Source: Streptomyces uncialis (GTDB lineage Bacteria > Actinomycetota > Actinomycetes > Streptomycetales > Streptomycetaceae). From it: DNA of 64,000 nucleotides. The DNA is taken from NCBI RefSeq assembly GCF_036250755.1, contig NZ_CP109583.1:2046001-2110000 (forward strand). Reading direction: 5' to 3'. This document shows positions 19,341 to 28,664 of the stretch, one piece after another. Below the pieces are notes generated by a model. That model had not been told where the DNA came from and did not search any database. It was given only the letters and a program-made list of their open reading frames with translations. A program made the position numbers and the translations under genes. The stretch's first letter is position 1; every line of letters starts with the position of its first letter.

Positions 19341-20012
19341 TCACTCCTTGTCGTCGAGCCATCCCGCGTCATGGGCCAGCAGCGCGATCTGGACACGGTT
19401 GTTGAGGTCGAGCTTGGCGAGGATGCGTGAGACATGGGTCTTGACCGTGGCGACGCTCATATAGAGCTGGGCGGCGATGTCGGCGTTGGAGCGGCCGTGG
19501 CCCACCGCGACCGCGACCTCCCGTTCGCGTTCGCCGAGCGCCGTGAGCCGGGCCCGGGCGCGCCGCAGCCGGTCCTGGCGCGGGTCGACGCCCGCGACCC
19601 GGCCGATGAGCTGCCGGGTGACCGTCGGGGACAGCACGGGCACCCCGGTGGCGACCCGGCGGACCGCGTCGACGATCTCGGCGGGCCGGGTGTCCTTGAG
19701 GACGAATCCGGCGGCGCCCGCGCGCAGCGCCCGCAGGACCTGTTCGTCGGCGTGGAAGGTGGTCAGGACGATGACCTCGGGCGCGTGGTCCCGGGCGCGC
19801 AGGAGTTCGGTGGCGGTGAGGCCGTCCATGACCGGCATCCGGAGGTCCATCAGGACGACGTCGGGGGCGAGCCGGTCGACGAGGTCCGCGACCTCGGAGC
19901 CGTCGCCCGCCTCACCGACGATCTCGATGTCCTCGGCGCCGCCGAGCATCAGGGAGAGCCCGGCGCGTACCAGCGGATCGTCGTCGACGAGGAGGACCTT
20001 GGTCACAGTCAT
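19341..20012 (-). CDS. NarL/LuxR-family response regulator
   Basis: A 223-residue two-component regulator. The receiver domain covers residues 1-120, with acidic pocket DDD at 10-12, phosphoacceptor Asp56 in LMDLRMPVMDG and Lys in VLKDT. The C-terminal LuxR helix-turn-helix lies at about residues 155-215 (LGEREREVAVAV, VATVKTHVSRILAKL). The start at 20012 is set by the ATGA overlap with the kinase stop, so kinase and regulator are coupled. The pair is divergent from an ABC exporter, a common arrangement in which the regulator controls the exporter. Confidence 0.92.
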   Translation of the reverse strand: MTVTKVLLVDDDPLVRAGLSLMLGGAEDIEIVGEAGDGSEVADLVDRLAPDVVLMDLRMPVMDGLTATELLRARDHAPEVIVLTTFHADEQVLRALRAGAAGFVLKDTRPAEIVDAVRRVATGVPVLSPTVTRQLIGRVAGVDPRQDRLRRARARLTALGEREREVAVAVGHGRSNADIAAQLYMSVATVKTHVSRILAKLDLNNRVQIALLAHDAGWLDDKE

Positions 20013-21265
20013 GAGGGCCACGGTAGCCAGGCGGTGATCCGGAAACCCCCGCCGGTGGCGGGGCCGTGCTCGATACGGCCGCCGGCGAGGGTGGCGCGTT
20101 CGGTGAGTCCGATGAGGCCCTGGCCGGAGCCGGGCACCGCGGGGACGTCCCCGGGGGGCGGTGAGTTGCGCAGGGTGAGGGTGAGTCCCCGGCCGGGGCG
20201 GCCGTGGACCTCGACGTGGACCTCGGCGCCGGGTGCGTGTTTGCGGGCGTTGGTGAGGCCCTCCTGGGCGATGCGGTAGGCGGTGCGGCCCACGGAGGCG
20301 GGGACCGTGCCCGGGTCGGTGACCTGGTTGTCGAGGAGGATGTCGGCGCCCGCCGCGCGGGACTCGGCGACGAGTACGTCGAGCGCGGCCAGGGTCGGTT
20401 GCGGACGGCCTGATTCCTCGCCCTCACCGGCGCGCAGCACCCCGATGATCTCGCGCAGGTCCTGGAGCGCCTCGTGGGAGCTCTCCCGGATGACCCCGGC
20501 GGCCCGGGCGATCTCGTTCTCGGGGGCGCCGGGACGGAACTCCAGGGCGCCCGCGTGGACGCTGAGCAGGGTCAGCCGGTGGGCCAGTACGTCGTGCATC
20601 TCGCGGGCGATGGACTCGCGGGCGAGCCGCTGGGCCTGTTCGGCGCGGAGTTCCGCCTCGGTCTCGGCGCGCCGGGCGCGGTCGCGCAGCGACAGCAGAA
20701 GTTCGCGGTGGGAGCGGACGAACAGGCCCCAGCCGACGGCGGTCGCCGTCAGGATCATGGTGAACGCGACGGCCAGGCCGAACGACACCTCGGGGTCGGG
20801 CCGCATCCAGAAGTAGAAGGGCACGGCGAGGAGGTTGGCCCCGCAGATCCAGGCGACGTATTTGAAGGGCCGGTGCACGGCCAGGGAGAAGTAGGCGATC
20901 AGCGCGGCGCCGCCGGAGGTGGAGGACAGCGGGCCCAGCAGGAGCAGCACCACGGCGAGACCGACCGGCCAGCGCCTGCGCAGCCAGAGGGCGCCGCAGG
21001 CCAGCGCGCCGATCACCTGGTCCACGGCGACCATCGCCGGGGGGAGGTTCGTTTCGTCCGGCAGGGTCTCCCCCGCCATCAGTCCGACGATGACGGCGAG
21101 CAGGAAGCAGCAGAAGTCGACGGCCCAGTCACGCAAGGTGCGGCGGGGCCGTCTGCCGTCGCTCCGCCCGGGGTACAGCTCCGCCGCCACCGCGGACGGC
21201 AGCAGCCAGCGGAAGCGGTACACGGGTCCCGGCTGCGCCGGCGCGGTCGGCTGTTCCCCACTCAT
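20009..21265 (-). CDS. Membrane sensor histidine kinase (HisKA_3 type)
   Basis: A 418-residue kinase. About five to six hydrophobic segments occupy residues 45-185 with only short loops outside, which suggests membrane-associated sensing without a large external domain. The dimerisation and phosphoacceptor domain has the HisKA_3 motif REMHDVLAHRL with His224. The ATPase domain includes AYRIAQEGLTNARKHA (N-box) and GSGQGLIGLTERA (G-box). Two ATG codons are close together; 21265 was chosen, and 21274 would add three residues. It is the first gene of the two-component operon. Confidence 0.9.
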   Translation of the reverse strand: MSGEQPTAPAQPGPVYRFRWLLPSAVAAELYPGRSDGRRPRRTLRDWAVDFCCFLLAVIVGLMAGETLPDETNLPPAMVAVDQVIGALACGALWLRRRWPVGLAVVLLLLGPLSSTSGGAALIAYFSLAVHRPFKYVAWICGANLLAVPFYFWMRPDPEVSFGLAVAFTMILTATAVGWGLFVRSHRELLLSLRDRARRAETEAELRAEQAQRLARESIAREMHDVLAHRLTLLSVHAGALEFRPGAPENEIARAAGVIRESSHEALQDLREIIGVLRAGEGEESGRPQPTLAALDVLVAESRAAGADILLDNQVTDPGTVPASVGRTAYRIAQEGLTNARKHAPGAEVHVEVHGRPGRGLTLTLRNSPPPGDVPAVPGSGQGLIGLTERATLAGGRIEHGPATGGGFRITAWLPWPS

Positions 21266-21274
21266 GGTCGGCAA

Positions 21275-21657
21275 TCTACGCAGGTTCGCGGCGTGTTCCT
21301 GTCATAAGGGCGGGCTGGCGACCAAAGTCCGCCAGGTGGAGACCTTCGGCCGACCCGCCGGGCCGGGGACGCCGACTTCGGCCGCGGTACGCGTTCCGGG
21401 CGGCCGGCGTCCGGGGTACGTACGGCCGATGTGGACGGTGACGTGCGGCTTGCCTGGGCTGCTTCCGGGGCCGTGCGCTGAAGCTCCTGTACCGGATCTC
21501 CCGCCGCCGGGCCCTCGCGACGGGCCCTTGGGAGGCGAACTTGCACCCGGCGGAGTGGGATGTTCCGGATGACCCGGCGAAGGGGCCGTCAGTTGGAGTA
21601 TCCCTGCTGCACAAGGCAGTCGAGGAACCATCGTGACAGTGGAGGGAGAGGGGGAGC
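21275..21657. other. Divergent promoter region between two-component system and ABC exporter
   Basis: 383 bases with no credible gene. The exporter gene has GGAGAGGGGGAGC directly before its ATG. No strong -35/-10 pair or clear palindrome stood out, although the response regulator would be expected to bind here. Confidence 0.4.
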
Positions 21658-22632
21658 ATGGCCCTGAACACCGCACCGGACGCGGTCCCCGGCGAGGTCG
21701 CGGGACCACCGGGCGCCGAAGCCGTCGTCGAGACGCGCGGTCTGCGGATGCGCTACGGGACCACCGATGTGCTGACGGGAGTCGATCTGACGGTACGCCG
21801 GGGTGAGGTGCTGGCCCTGCTCGGGCCCAACGGAGCCGGCAAGACGACCACGATCGAGATCCTGGAGGGCTTCCGGCGGCGCTCCGCCGGGGAGGTCCGC
21901 GTCCTCGGCACCGACCCCGGGGACGGCGACGAGGCGTGGCGCGCGCGGCTGGGCATCGTGCTCCAGTCCTGGCGTGACCACGCGAAGTGGCGGGTGGGTG
22001 AGCTGCTCGACCACTTCGGCCGCTACTACGCCCCGTACAGCGCCGACGGCAGGGTCCGGCCGTACGGCGCGGCCGAGCTGATGGCCCTCGTCGGGCTCAC
22101 CGAACGCGCCGGGGCCCGGGTGGGCAGCCTCTCCGGCGGGCAGCGCAGACGGCTCGACGTGGCCGTCGGCATCGTCGGGCGGCCGGAGCTGCTGTTCCTG
22201 GACGAGCCGACGGCCGGGTTCGACCCGCGCGCCCGCCAGGACTTCCACGGCCTGGTGCACCGGCTCACGGAACGGGAGGAGACCACGATCCTGCTCACCA
22301 CCCATGACCTGGACGAGGCGGAGAAGCTCGCCGACCGGATCGTGATGCTGGCGGGCGGCCGGATCGTGGCCGACGGCACCGCCGCCGAACTGTCCCGCGA
22401 GGTGTCGGGCAAGGCCGAGGTGCGCTACAGCCGGGACGGCGAGCGCCACACGCACGCGACGGACGACCCCACCTCGTATGTGCGCGGACTGTTCGAGCGG
22501 TACGGCGACGCCATCGGCGATCTGGAGGTGCGCCGCGCCCGCCTGGAGGACGTCTATCTGGCGCTGGTGCGGGAGTACGAGTCGGGGCAGCGCACCGGTG
22601 TGCCGCCCCGGTTGCGGGAGGTGGCGTCATGA
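21658..22632 (+). CDS. ABC exporter ATP-binding protein
   Basis: A 324-residue ATPase of the DrrA/ABC-2 type. Walker A is GPNGAGKTT, signature LSGGQRRRLDVAVG and Walker B LLFLDEPTAGFD; the H-loop is LLTTHDLDEAEKLADR. The C-terminal 100 residues are the DrrA-type extension that contacts the permease. It pairs with the membrane protein encoded next, whose ATG overlaps its stop (22629-22632). The exporter probably moves a hydrophobic compound such as an antibiotic or lipid out of the cell; the substrate is not indicated. Confidence 0.93.
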   Translation: MALNTAPDAVPGEVAGPPGAEAVVETRGLRMRYGTTDVLTGVDLTVRRGEVLALLGPNGAGKTTTIEILEGFRRRSAGEVRVLGTDPGDGDEAWRARLGIVLQSWRDHAKWRVGELLDHFGRYYAPYSADGRVRPYGAAELMALVGLTERAGARVGSLSGGQRRRLDVAVGIVGRPELLFLDEPTAGFDPRARQDFHGLVHRLTEREETTILLTTHDLDEAEKLADRIVMLAGGRIVADGTAAELSREVSGKAEVRYSRDGERHTHATDDPTSYVRGLFERYGDAIGDLEVRRARLEDVYLALVREYESGQRTGVPPRLREVAS

Positions 22633-23480
22633 ATCCCGGTGCGGCGGCCCTGCGGGCCGGGCTCCATCGAGGCCGGATCGAGTTCCGGCAGCACATGAGC
22701 GACTCCCAGGACATCTGGGGCGCCGTGTTCCCCCCGGCCGTGTCGCTGGTGGTCATGTACATCCTGCGGGACAGCACCGTGCCGGGCACCGACGCGTCCC
22801 TCGGCTCCCACTCGGTCCCCGGCATCCTCGCGATGAACGTGGTGCTGACCGGCCTCATGGGGCTGGCCATCGCCCTGACGACGGACCGCGAGGACAGCAC
22901 GCTGCTGCGGGCCAAGGCCGTACCGAACGGAGTCCTCGGCTATCTGACGGGCAAGGTCGTCAGCCGGGCCGCGGTGACGGTCGCGAGTCTGTTCGTCGTA
23001 CTGATCCCCGCGTCTTTCCTGTTCGGCGGGCTGGAGCTGGGCCGGGTGATGTCCTGGGTGACACTGACCTGGGTCCTGGCGCTCGGACTGATCGCGACCC
23101 TGCCGATCGGCGCGATCCTCGGCGCCCTGTTCAACGGCGCCCAGAGCCTCAGCGTCACGACGCTGGTCCTGATGGGTCTGGTGGCGATCTCCGGGGTCTT
23201 CCACCCGGTCGACGGATTCCCCGGCTGGTTGCAGTTGCTGGCGCAGGTGTTCCCCTTGTACTGGCTCGCCCTGGGGCTGCGGTCGGCGCTGCTGCCCGGC
23301 GAGCTGGCCGCCGCCGAGATCGGCGGGTCCTGGCGGCACGCCGAGACGGTGGGGGTGCTGGGTCTGTGGGCGGTCCTCGGGTTCCTGGTGGCGCCCGTCG
23401 TACTGAGCCGGATGGCCCGGCGCGAGTCCGGTTCGAGCGTGGCCGCCCGCCGGGCGAAGGCGGCGCGACGACCGCTTTGA
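22629..23480 (+). CDS. ABC-2 type exporter permease
   Basis: A 283-residue membrane protein with six hydrophobic segments in the ABC-2 pattern, from WGAVFPPAVSLVVMYIL to VLGLWAVLGFLVAPVVL. The region VAISGVFHPVDGFPGWLQLLAQVFPLYWLALGLR near residues 190-225 is the conserved ABC-2 C-terminal motif. The ATG at 22629 overlaps the ATPase stop (ATGA), which sets the start. The protein ends in a basic tail (RRAKAARRPL). It is the membrane partner of the ATPase encoded before it. Confidence 0.92.
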   Translation: MNPGAAALRAGLHRGRIEFRQHMSDSQDIWGAVFPPAVSLVVMYILRDSTVPGTDASLGSHSVPGILAMNVVLTGLMGLAIALTTDREDSTLLRAKAVPNGVLGYLTGKVVSRAAVTVASLFVVLIPASFLFGGLELGRVMSWVTLTWVLALGLIATLPIGAILGALFNGAQSLSVTTLVLMGLVAISGVFHPVDGFPGWLQLLAQVFPLYWLALGLRSALLPGELAAAEIGGSWRHAETVGVLGLWAVLGFLVAPVVLSRMARRESGSSVAARRAKAARRPL

Positions 23481-23610
23481 GGCGACGCGACCTGAGCGGG
23501 ACGGCCGGACGCCCTGCGGGACCGGGACCAGGATCGCCGCGCCACGCACGGGACCGCGCCACGCCGGCCCTCCCGGCCGACGCCACAGGGTCCGGGACGG
23601 GGCTGCGGTC

Positions 23611-24222
23611 CTACGCGTAGCTGCCGTACTCCGGGCGGCCCGCGAACGCGTAGGTGTGGATGGCCACGCCCTTCCCGGTGACCTCGGCCGCGCTGTGCCG
23701 GAACGCGGTCGGGACGGCACCCTCCGCGAACAGCCTGCGGCCCTTGCCGAGCAGTACCGGGAAGACCAGCAGATGGGCGGTGTCCACGAGGTCGTGGTCG
23801 AGGAGGTAGCGGGCGAGGGTGCCGCTGCCGTGGACCTGGATCTCCCCGTCCGTGCGCTCCTTGAGCTCCGCGACGCGCGCGGCGACATCCCCGCCCAGCA
23901 CGGTGGTGCCCTCCCAGCCGGGGCGTTCCAGGGTGTTCGAGGCGACGTACTTGGGCAGCGAGTTGAGCCGGTAGGCGATCGGATTGTCGGGGTCGGTGAC
24001 CTTCGGCCAGTACCCGGCGAAGATGTCGTACGTACGGCGGCCGAGGAGGAACGCGGTGGACCGGTCGAAGACCCCCGTCATGAACCGGCCGAAGTCCTCG
24101 TCCCCGTACGGGACGGACCAGCCGCCGTGGTCGAAGCCGTCGCTGGTGTCCTCCTCCGGCCCTCCCGGTGCCTGCATGACACCGTCGAGGGTGACGAATG
24201 TGGTGATCGAGAGTTCAGCCAT
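23611..24222 (-). CDS. Dihydrofolate-reductase-family protein (RibD C-terminal type)
   Basis: A 203-residue protein of the RibD_C/YyaP-like dihydrofolate-reductase fold. It starts ITTFVTLDGVMQAPGG, has the family segment FLLGRRTYDIFAGYWP, and ends with the nucleotide-binding region IQVHGSGTLARYLLDHDLVD and LLVFPVLLGKGRRLF. Proteins of this group are probably NADPH-dependent reductases, but most have no known substrate and they do not replace FolA. The ATG at 24222 is preferred over 24294 because the family N-terminus begins there. It lies downstream of the allantoin genes on the same strand after a 121-base gap, with no evident functional link. Confidence 0.88.
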   Translation of the reverse strand: MAELSITTFVTLDGVMQAPGGPEEDTSDGFDHGGWSVPYGDEDFGRFMTGVFDRSTAFLLGRRTYDIFAGYWPKVTDPDNPIAYRLNSLPKYVASNTLERPGWEGTTVLGGDVAARVAELKERTDGEIQVHGSGTLARYLLDHDLVDTAHLLVFPVLLGKGRRLFAEGAVPTAFRHSAAEVTGKGVAIHTYAFAGRPEYGSYA

Positions 24223-24343
24223 GGCCGGTGCCTGCTTCCAGGAGTGCGATTTCCTCTTCCACCAGCTATGACCGCACTCCGGCGCGGAACTCATCGCCCA
24301 CCCGGGTGGAGATCCGGGTGGGCCTCCCGTGGGCGAGGTCCGC

Positions 24344-25519
24344 TCAGCCCGCCGGGGGCCGGTGGCGGGCCCGCAGCCGTGCCGCGCCGTCGTCGGTCAG
24401 CGAGCCGTGCAGCCGCAGCCGGGAGATCCCGCCGTCCGGGAGGATGTCCACGCGCGCGTGGGTGCCGACGGCGGGCACGTCCAGGACGAAGCGGTGGTCG
24501 GTGTCCGGCTGGAGCGGGGTACGGGGCAGGATCTCGGTCCAGGGCCCGTCCCCGTCCCGCAGTGACACCGACGCCCAGCCCGCCGCGTTGCCCTTGAGAC
24601 AGGCGGTGTCCAGTTGGACGGCACGCACCCGCGACCGTTCGGCCAGCCGGTAGGTGATCCAGTCGTGGCCGTGGTCGCGGCGGCGGCGGGTCTCCCAGCC
24701 TTCGTCCATCCGCCGGGAGCGGCCGGGGTGGATGGTGTGGACGGGCGGCGAGTAGAACCGGTCGGAGGCGTCCAGGACCTGGCCTCCGTACTCCAGGGCT
24801 ACCACGTCGAAGGTGCCGAGCGCGGTGAGCCAGCCGGGGTCCGGGACGGGTTCGCCGTGTGCGCGCAGCCGCGCGACGCCGCCGTCGGGGTACTGGCGCA
24901 GCCGCAGATGCGTGAAGCTCCCGGCCGCGTCCACGGTGAAGCCGTTGGCCGCGTGTCCGCCGACGACCGTGCGAGGGACCAGGACGGTCCAGCCGAGCCC
25001 GGGGGCGAGGAGGTCCCCGGGCGCGGGAGAACCGGGGACATGGACGGCTTCGACGGACACCGCGTGCGGGTGGTTGCCGCGGAAGTGCGCGGTGTCGACC
25101 ACGATCCCGTGGAGCACACCGGGGACCCCGAGCCTGATGAGCGCCCAGTCGTGGTCGTCCTCGGCGGGCCAGGGGAATCCAGCGGAGACACCGCGGCGGC
25201 GCCGGGTCTCCCAGCCGTCCATGATCTTCCCCTTGTGCCCGAAGGACACCGGGTCGAACTCGGCGCGGCCGGGCAGCAGCAGGTTCTCCCTCGGTGCGAA
25301 GAACTCGTCCCCGGCCGCGACGACCCCCGCGCCGAGCCGCCGGTCCGCGAGGTCGGCGTGCCGGGTGAACGCATGCTCGGCGGAGCGGTGGTCGGCGTAC
25401 GGGTCGCCGCCGCGATAGGGCGCGGCGGCGCCGGTGAAGTCGGCCTCGGGAAGCCCCGGCGGCGGCGCGGCAGGCCGGGGGGACGCATGGGGTTCGGGGT
25501 GCTGGGGGTGTGCCGTCAC
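24344..25519 (-). CDS. alc: Allantoicase
   Basis: A 391-residue allantoicase that hydrolyses allantoate to ureidoglycolate and urea. The family's internal duplication is visible: both halves carry an IMDGWETRRRR or MDEGWETRRRR motif followed by a DHDWALIRLGVPG or HDWITYRLAE strand and a CLKGN- or HFRGN-type segment. The GTG at 25519 is chosen as start, with GAGGAAG upstream. It lies about 300 bases downstream of allantoinase on the same strand, and together they degrade allantoin. Regulation is expected from the divergent IclR-type gene, as known for AllR in S. coelicolor. Confidence 0.95.
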   Translation of the reverse strand: MTAHPQHPEPHASPRPAAPPPGLPEADFTGAAAPYRGGDPYADHRSAEHAFTRHADLADRRLGAGVVAAGDEFFAPRENLLLPGRAEFDPVSFGHKGKIMDGWETRRRRGVSAGFPWPAEDDHDWALIRLGVPGVLHGIVVDTAHFRGNHPHAVSVEAVHVPGSPAPGDLLAPGLGWTVLVPRTVVGGHAANGFTVDAAGSFTHLRLRQYPDGGVARLRAHGEPVPDPGWLTALGTFDVVALEYGGQVLDASDRFYSPPVHTIHPGRSRRMDEGWETRRRRDHGHDWITYRLAERSRVRAVQLDTACLKGNAAGWASVSLRDGDGPWTEILPRTPLQPDTDHRFVLDVPAVGTHARVDILPDGGISRLRLHGSLTDDGAARLRARHRPPAG

Positions 25520-25815
25520 GGTGACCGGTGCTTCCTCTCGTCCGGGGTGCGGGGTGCGGGGGCGTGGGGTGAGGTGTGCGGCGGCGTGGGGTCCGCGTGT
25601 GGTGGCAGGGGGTGCGGTGGCTGTCGATGGGGCCGTATGCGGTGGTGGCTGCGGCGGGTGGGTGCGGTGGCTCCTCGTGTCGGGCCCGCCACGGGCCGCT
25701 ACGGGCCCCTGGGGGCGCTGGGGGTGCGGCCCGGCCGCCCGGGGCCCCTGCCGCACCGGGAGGCCGTCAGTCGCGCCCCGGTGGCCGCGGCCTGTCCGGT
25801 GGGGACCCGCCGGGG
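25520..25815. other. Low-complexity gap between allB and alc
   Basis: 296 bases rich in GGGGTGCGG-like words, without a gene. Several GC hairpins are possible, including CGGGCCCGCC with GGGCCGC around 25682-25705. The gap is unusually long for two genes of one pathway on the same strand, so alc may have its own promoter, but none is obvious. Confidence 0.35.
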
Positions 25816-27180
25816 CTAGGAGCGGGACAGCAGTCGGCCGCGTGGCTCGGTGAACTCTCCGTCGGCGTATATCCGTTGCCCGCGCAGCCAGGTGGAGCGG
25901 ACGACGCCGTGGAGGGTGCGACCGGCGTAGGCGGTGACGGGGTGGCGGTGCTGGAGGGCCGACGCGTCGACGGTGAGGGTCGCGTCGGGGTCGAGCACCG
26001 CGAAGTCCGCGTCCCGGCCGGCCGCGATGACGCCCTTGCGGCCGAGTCCGGCGAGCCGGGCGGGCGCCCCGGCCATCCAGCGGGCGAGGTCGTCCAGGGT
26101 GTGCCCGCGGGCGCGGGCGGCCGTCCAGATCGCGGGCAGGCCGAGCTGGAGCGAGGAGATACCGCCCCACGCGGTCGCGAAGTCGGCGGTCTTGAGTTCG
26201 GCCGGGGACGGCGAGTGGTCGGAGACGACGCAGTCGACGGTCCCGTCGGCGAGCGCGCGCCACAGGGCGTCCTGGTTCGCTGCCTCGCGTATGGGCGGGC
26301 AGCACTTGAACTCCGTCGCACCGTCCGGGACCTCCTCGGCGGTGAGCGTCAGGTAGTGCGGACAGGTCTCCGCGGTGATCCGCACCCCCGCCCGGCGGGC
26401 GGCGGCGAGCGGGCCGAGCGCGTCCGACGACGACAGATGCAGCACATGCACGCGCGCGTGCAGACGCCGCGCCTCGGCGATCAGCAGGGCGACGGCGCCG
26501 TTCTCCGCGGCGCGGGGCCGTGAGGCGAGGAAGTCGGCGTACGCGGCGCCGCCCCGCGCGGGGGCGTCCGCCAGCTCCCGGGGGTCCTCCGCGTGCACGA
26601 TCAGCAGTCCGCCGAAACCCGCGACCACGGCGAGCGAACGGGCGAGCTGCTCCTCGTCGAGGGCGGGGAACTCGTCGACGCCCGAGGGCGACAGGAAGCA
26701 CTTGAAGCCGAACACCCCGGCGTCGTGCAGGGCCCGCAGTTCGTCGCGGTTGCCTGGCAGGGCGCCGCCCCAGAAGCCGACGTCCACATGGATTCTCGTC
26801 CGGGCCGCCTCCCGCTTGACCCGCAGGGCCGCCGTACCGGTCGTCGGCGGCAGGGAGTTCAGCGGCATGTCGACCAGCGCGGTGACGCCTCCGGCCGCCG
26901 CCGCGCGGGTGGCGGTCCAGAAGCCTTCCCAGTGCGCCCGCCCCGGATCGTTGATGTGCACGTGGGTGTCGACCAGTCCGGGCAGCAGCACGTCGTCGCC
27001 GAGGTCCTCGCACCTGACACCGGCGGGGACGGGGGCGTCGTACGGGAGCACCCGCGCGATCCGTCCGTCCCGGACGGCGACGGACGCGGGGCGGGTGCGC
27101 TCGGGGGTGACGACCCGGGTGGAGCGCAGCAGCAGGTCGGCGGGGCGGGCGGTGGACCTGGGCGGCGCTCGGTCGGTCAC
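25816..27180 (-). CDS. allB: Allantoinase
   Basis: A 454-residue amidohydrolase of the cyclic-amidase group that opens the hydantoin ring of allantoin to give allantoate. Metal-site motifs are complete: DTHVHIND (HxH), Lys in FGFKCFLS for carbamylation, [18 protein letters not shown] and VSDHSPSP. The GTG at 27180 is chosen because GGGGGAGGGGG lies between it and another GTG upstream. It is divergent from the IclR-type regulator, and the gap holds inverted repeats likely to be operators. With allantoicase it forms the allantoin branch of purine degradation. Confidence 0.95.
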   Translation of the reverse strand: MTDRAPPRSTARPADLLLRSTRVVTPERTRPASVAVRDGRIARVLPYDAPVPAGVRCEDLGDDVLLPGLVDTHVHINDPGRAHWEGFWTATRAAAAGGVTALVDMPLNSLPPTTGTAALRVKREAARTRIHVDVGFWGGALPGNRDELRALHDAGVFGFKCFLSPSGVDEFPALDEEQLARSLAVVAGFGGLLIVHAEDPRELADAPARGGAAYADFLASRPRAAENGAVALLIAEARRLHARVHVLHLSSSDALGPLAAARRAGVRITAETCPHYLTLTAEEVPDGATEFKCCPPIREAANQDALWRALADGTVDCVVSDHSPSPAELKTADFATAWGGISSLQLGLPAIWTAARARGHTLDDLARWMAGAPARLAGLGRKGVIAAGRDADFAVLDPDATLTVDASALQHRHPVTAYAGRTLHGVVRSTWLRGQRIYADGEFTEPRGRLLSRS

Positions 27181-27219
27181 CTGGCCCCCTCCCCCGGTCA
27201 CGACGACATGCCTCGGGCC

Positions 27220-27267
27220 TTCAACGTTCTGTTGAACGAGTGTTCAGGGCCGTCACCGAGCGGTCAA
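27220..27267 (-). promoter_or_regulatory. allB promoter region with overlapping inverted repeats
   Basis: On the minus strand TTGACC (27267-27262) and AACACT (27244-27239) are 17 bases apart. TTCAAC-N5-GTTGAA at 27220-27236 and TGAAC-N4-GTTCA at 27233-27246 overlap each other and the -10 box. This is the layout expected for repression. Confidence 0.5.
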
Positions 27268-27295
27268 GACCCCCGCCATCACCCCGGACACCCCC

Positions 27296-27325
27296 TTGGC
27301 TAATTCCGCGAAGTGGAATTACTCT
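27296..27325 (+). promoter_or_regulatory. Regulator gene promoter with internal operator
   Basis: TTGGCT (27296-27301) and TACTCT (27320-27325) are 18 bases apart. The perfect inverted repeat TAATTCC-N7-GGAATTA (27301-27321) fills the spacer. The same TTCC-N7-GGAA layout lies in the spacer of the malate synthase promoter at 30589-30617. That suggests one regulator acts on both. Confidence 0.55.
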
Positions 27326-27521
27326 TTCGTCCAGCAGTTCACGTATCAGAACGCCACTCCGTCCCGCCGGGCGCCGGAACACCCTCCGGCGCACCCCGTC
27401 CGCGCCGGCCGAGCACCCCTGACCGGCGGGGACGCGGAGCCCGGCACGGAACAGCACCGGAGAACGGCTGCCGCCCCGGGTAGGCTGCACCCTTGCCCAC
27501 CCGTCCCGAAAGGAACGCGCC

Positions 27522-28313
27522 GTGCCGACGTCCAGCGCCAGCTCCACCGACGCCGTCAAGTCCACCTCCCCGAGCGGCGGCGTGCAGTCCCTGGAGCGGG
27601 CCTTCGACCTGCTGGAGCGGATGGCGGACGCGGGGGGCGAGGTCGGGCTGAGCGAGCTGTCCACGAGCAGCGGGCTGCCCCTGCCCACGATCCACCGCCT
27701 GATGCGCACGCTCGTCGCCTGCGGCTACGTCCGTCAGCAGCCCAACCGGCGGTACGCCCTCGGGCCCCGGCTGATCCGGCTGGGCGAGTCGGCGTCCCGG
27801 CTGCTCGGGACATGGGCCCGGCCGCATCTCGCGCGGCTGGTGGAGGAGACCGGCGAGACCGCGAACATGGCCCTGCTGGACGGGGACGAGATCGTCTACG
27901 TCGCCCAGGTGCCGTCCAAGCACTCCATGCGGATGTTCACGGAGGTGGGGCGGCGGGTGCTGCCGCACTCCACGGGGGTCGGCAAGGCGCTGCTGGCGTA
28001 CACGCCCGCCGACGAGGTACGGGCGCTGCTGGCGCGGACCGGGATGCCCGCGGCGACGGACAAGACCATCACCACGCCGGACGGGTTCCTCGCGGCGCTG
28101 GAGGAGGTACGGCGGGCGGGGTACGCCGTCGACGACAACGAGCAGGAGATCGGGGTGCGGTGCCTCGCGGTGCCGATCCCCGAGTCGCCCACGGCCGCGG
28201 CGATCTCGATCTCCGGACCGGCCGGGCGGGTCACCGACGCGGCGACCGAACGGATCGTGCCGGTGCTTCAGCAGATCGCGGCGGAGCTTTCGGTGACGCT
28301 CAGCACCAGCTGA
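27522..28313 (+). CDS. allR: IclR-family regulator, probable allantoin repressor AllR
   Basis: A 263-residue IclR-type protein. The N-terminal winged helix-turn-helix covers about residues 20-80 (VQSLERAFDLLERM, LPTIHRLMRTLVACGYV), followed by the IclR effector domain with VGRRVLPHSTGVGKALLAY and IGVRCLAVPIPES. In S. coelicolor AllR represses allantoin genes and malate synthase aceB1 and is released by allantoin metabolites. The position here, divergent from allB and near alc and aceB, supports the same role. The GTG at 27522 follows GAAAGGAACGC. One base after its stop codon repeat element C begins. Confidence 0.85.
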   Translation: MPTSSASSTDAVKSTSPSGGVQSLERAFDLLERMADAGGEVGLSELSTSSGLPLPTIHRLMRTLVACGYVRQQPNRRYALGPRLIRLGESASRLLGTWARPHLARLVEETGETANMALLDGDEIVYVAQVPSKHSMRMFTEVGRRVLPHSTGVGKALLAYTPADEVRALLARTGMPAATDKTITTPDGFLAALEEVRRAGYAVDDNEQEIGVRCLAVPIPESPTAAAISISGPAGRVTDAATERIVPVLQQIAAELSVTLSTS

Positions 28314-28314
28314 C

Positions 28315-28645
28315 CGCCTTCGCTTGCGCCTCTGGGTCTGTCCGGCTGGACGAACTTCGTTCCTGTGCCGTCGCTCGTGGGGTGCGCAGTTCCCCGCGCC
28401 CCTGGGTTTCCTGTGCTGGGCGTGCTTGTTCCTGTGCCGTCGCTCGGTGGTTTCGCGCAGTTCCCCGCGCCCCTTTGGGGCGCGTCCGGCCGGTTCTTCG
28501 GGTCGGGGCCGGTCGGGATTCTCCGTCCTCGCTCCAACGCGCTCGGTCGGACGTTCAGTGGTCCTGCTGAAGAGCATCGGAGTCTGCGGGCAGAGATTCC
28601 CGCCCACCCCCTCCCGCAGCAGCGCGACTGCGCGAGGAAGGGGGT
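28315..28645. repeat. Modular intergenic repeat element C (left arm and core)
   Basis: The end motif CGCCTTCGCTTGCGCCTC starts one base after the allR stop codon. Left-arm units end at 28402 and 28473 (71-base period). The hairpin GCGCCCC-TTT-GGGGCGC is at 28467-28483. The core is about 28490-28645, with CTGAAGAGCATCGGAGTCTG at 28567-28586. The matching right arm is found only after the DUF6243 gene, at 29010-29357, so C and D look like one element with a gene between core and right arm. Confidence 0.8.
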
Positions 28646-28664
28646 GCGTGAGAGGGGCGGTGCG

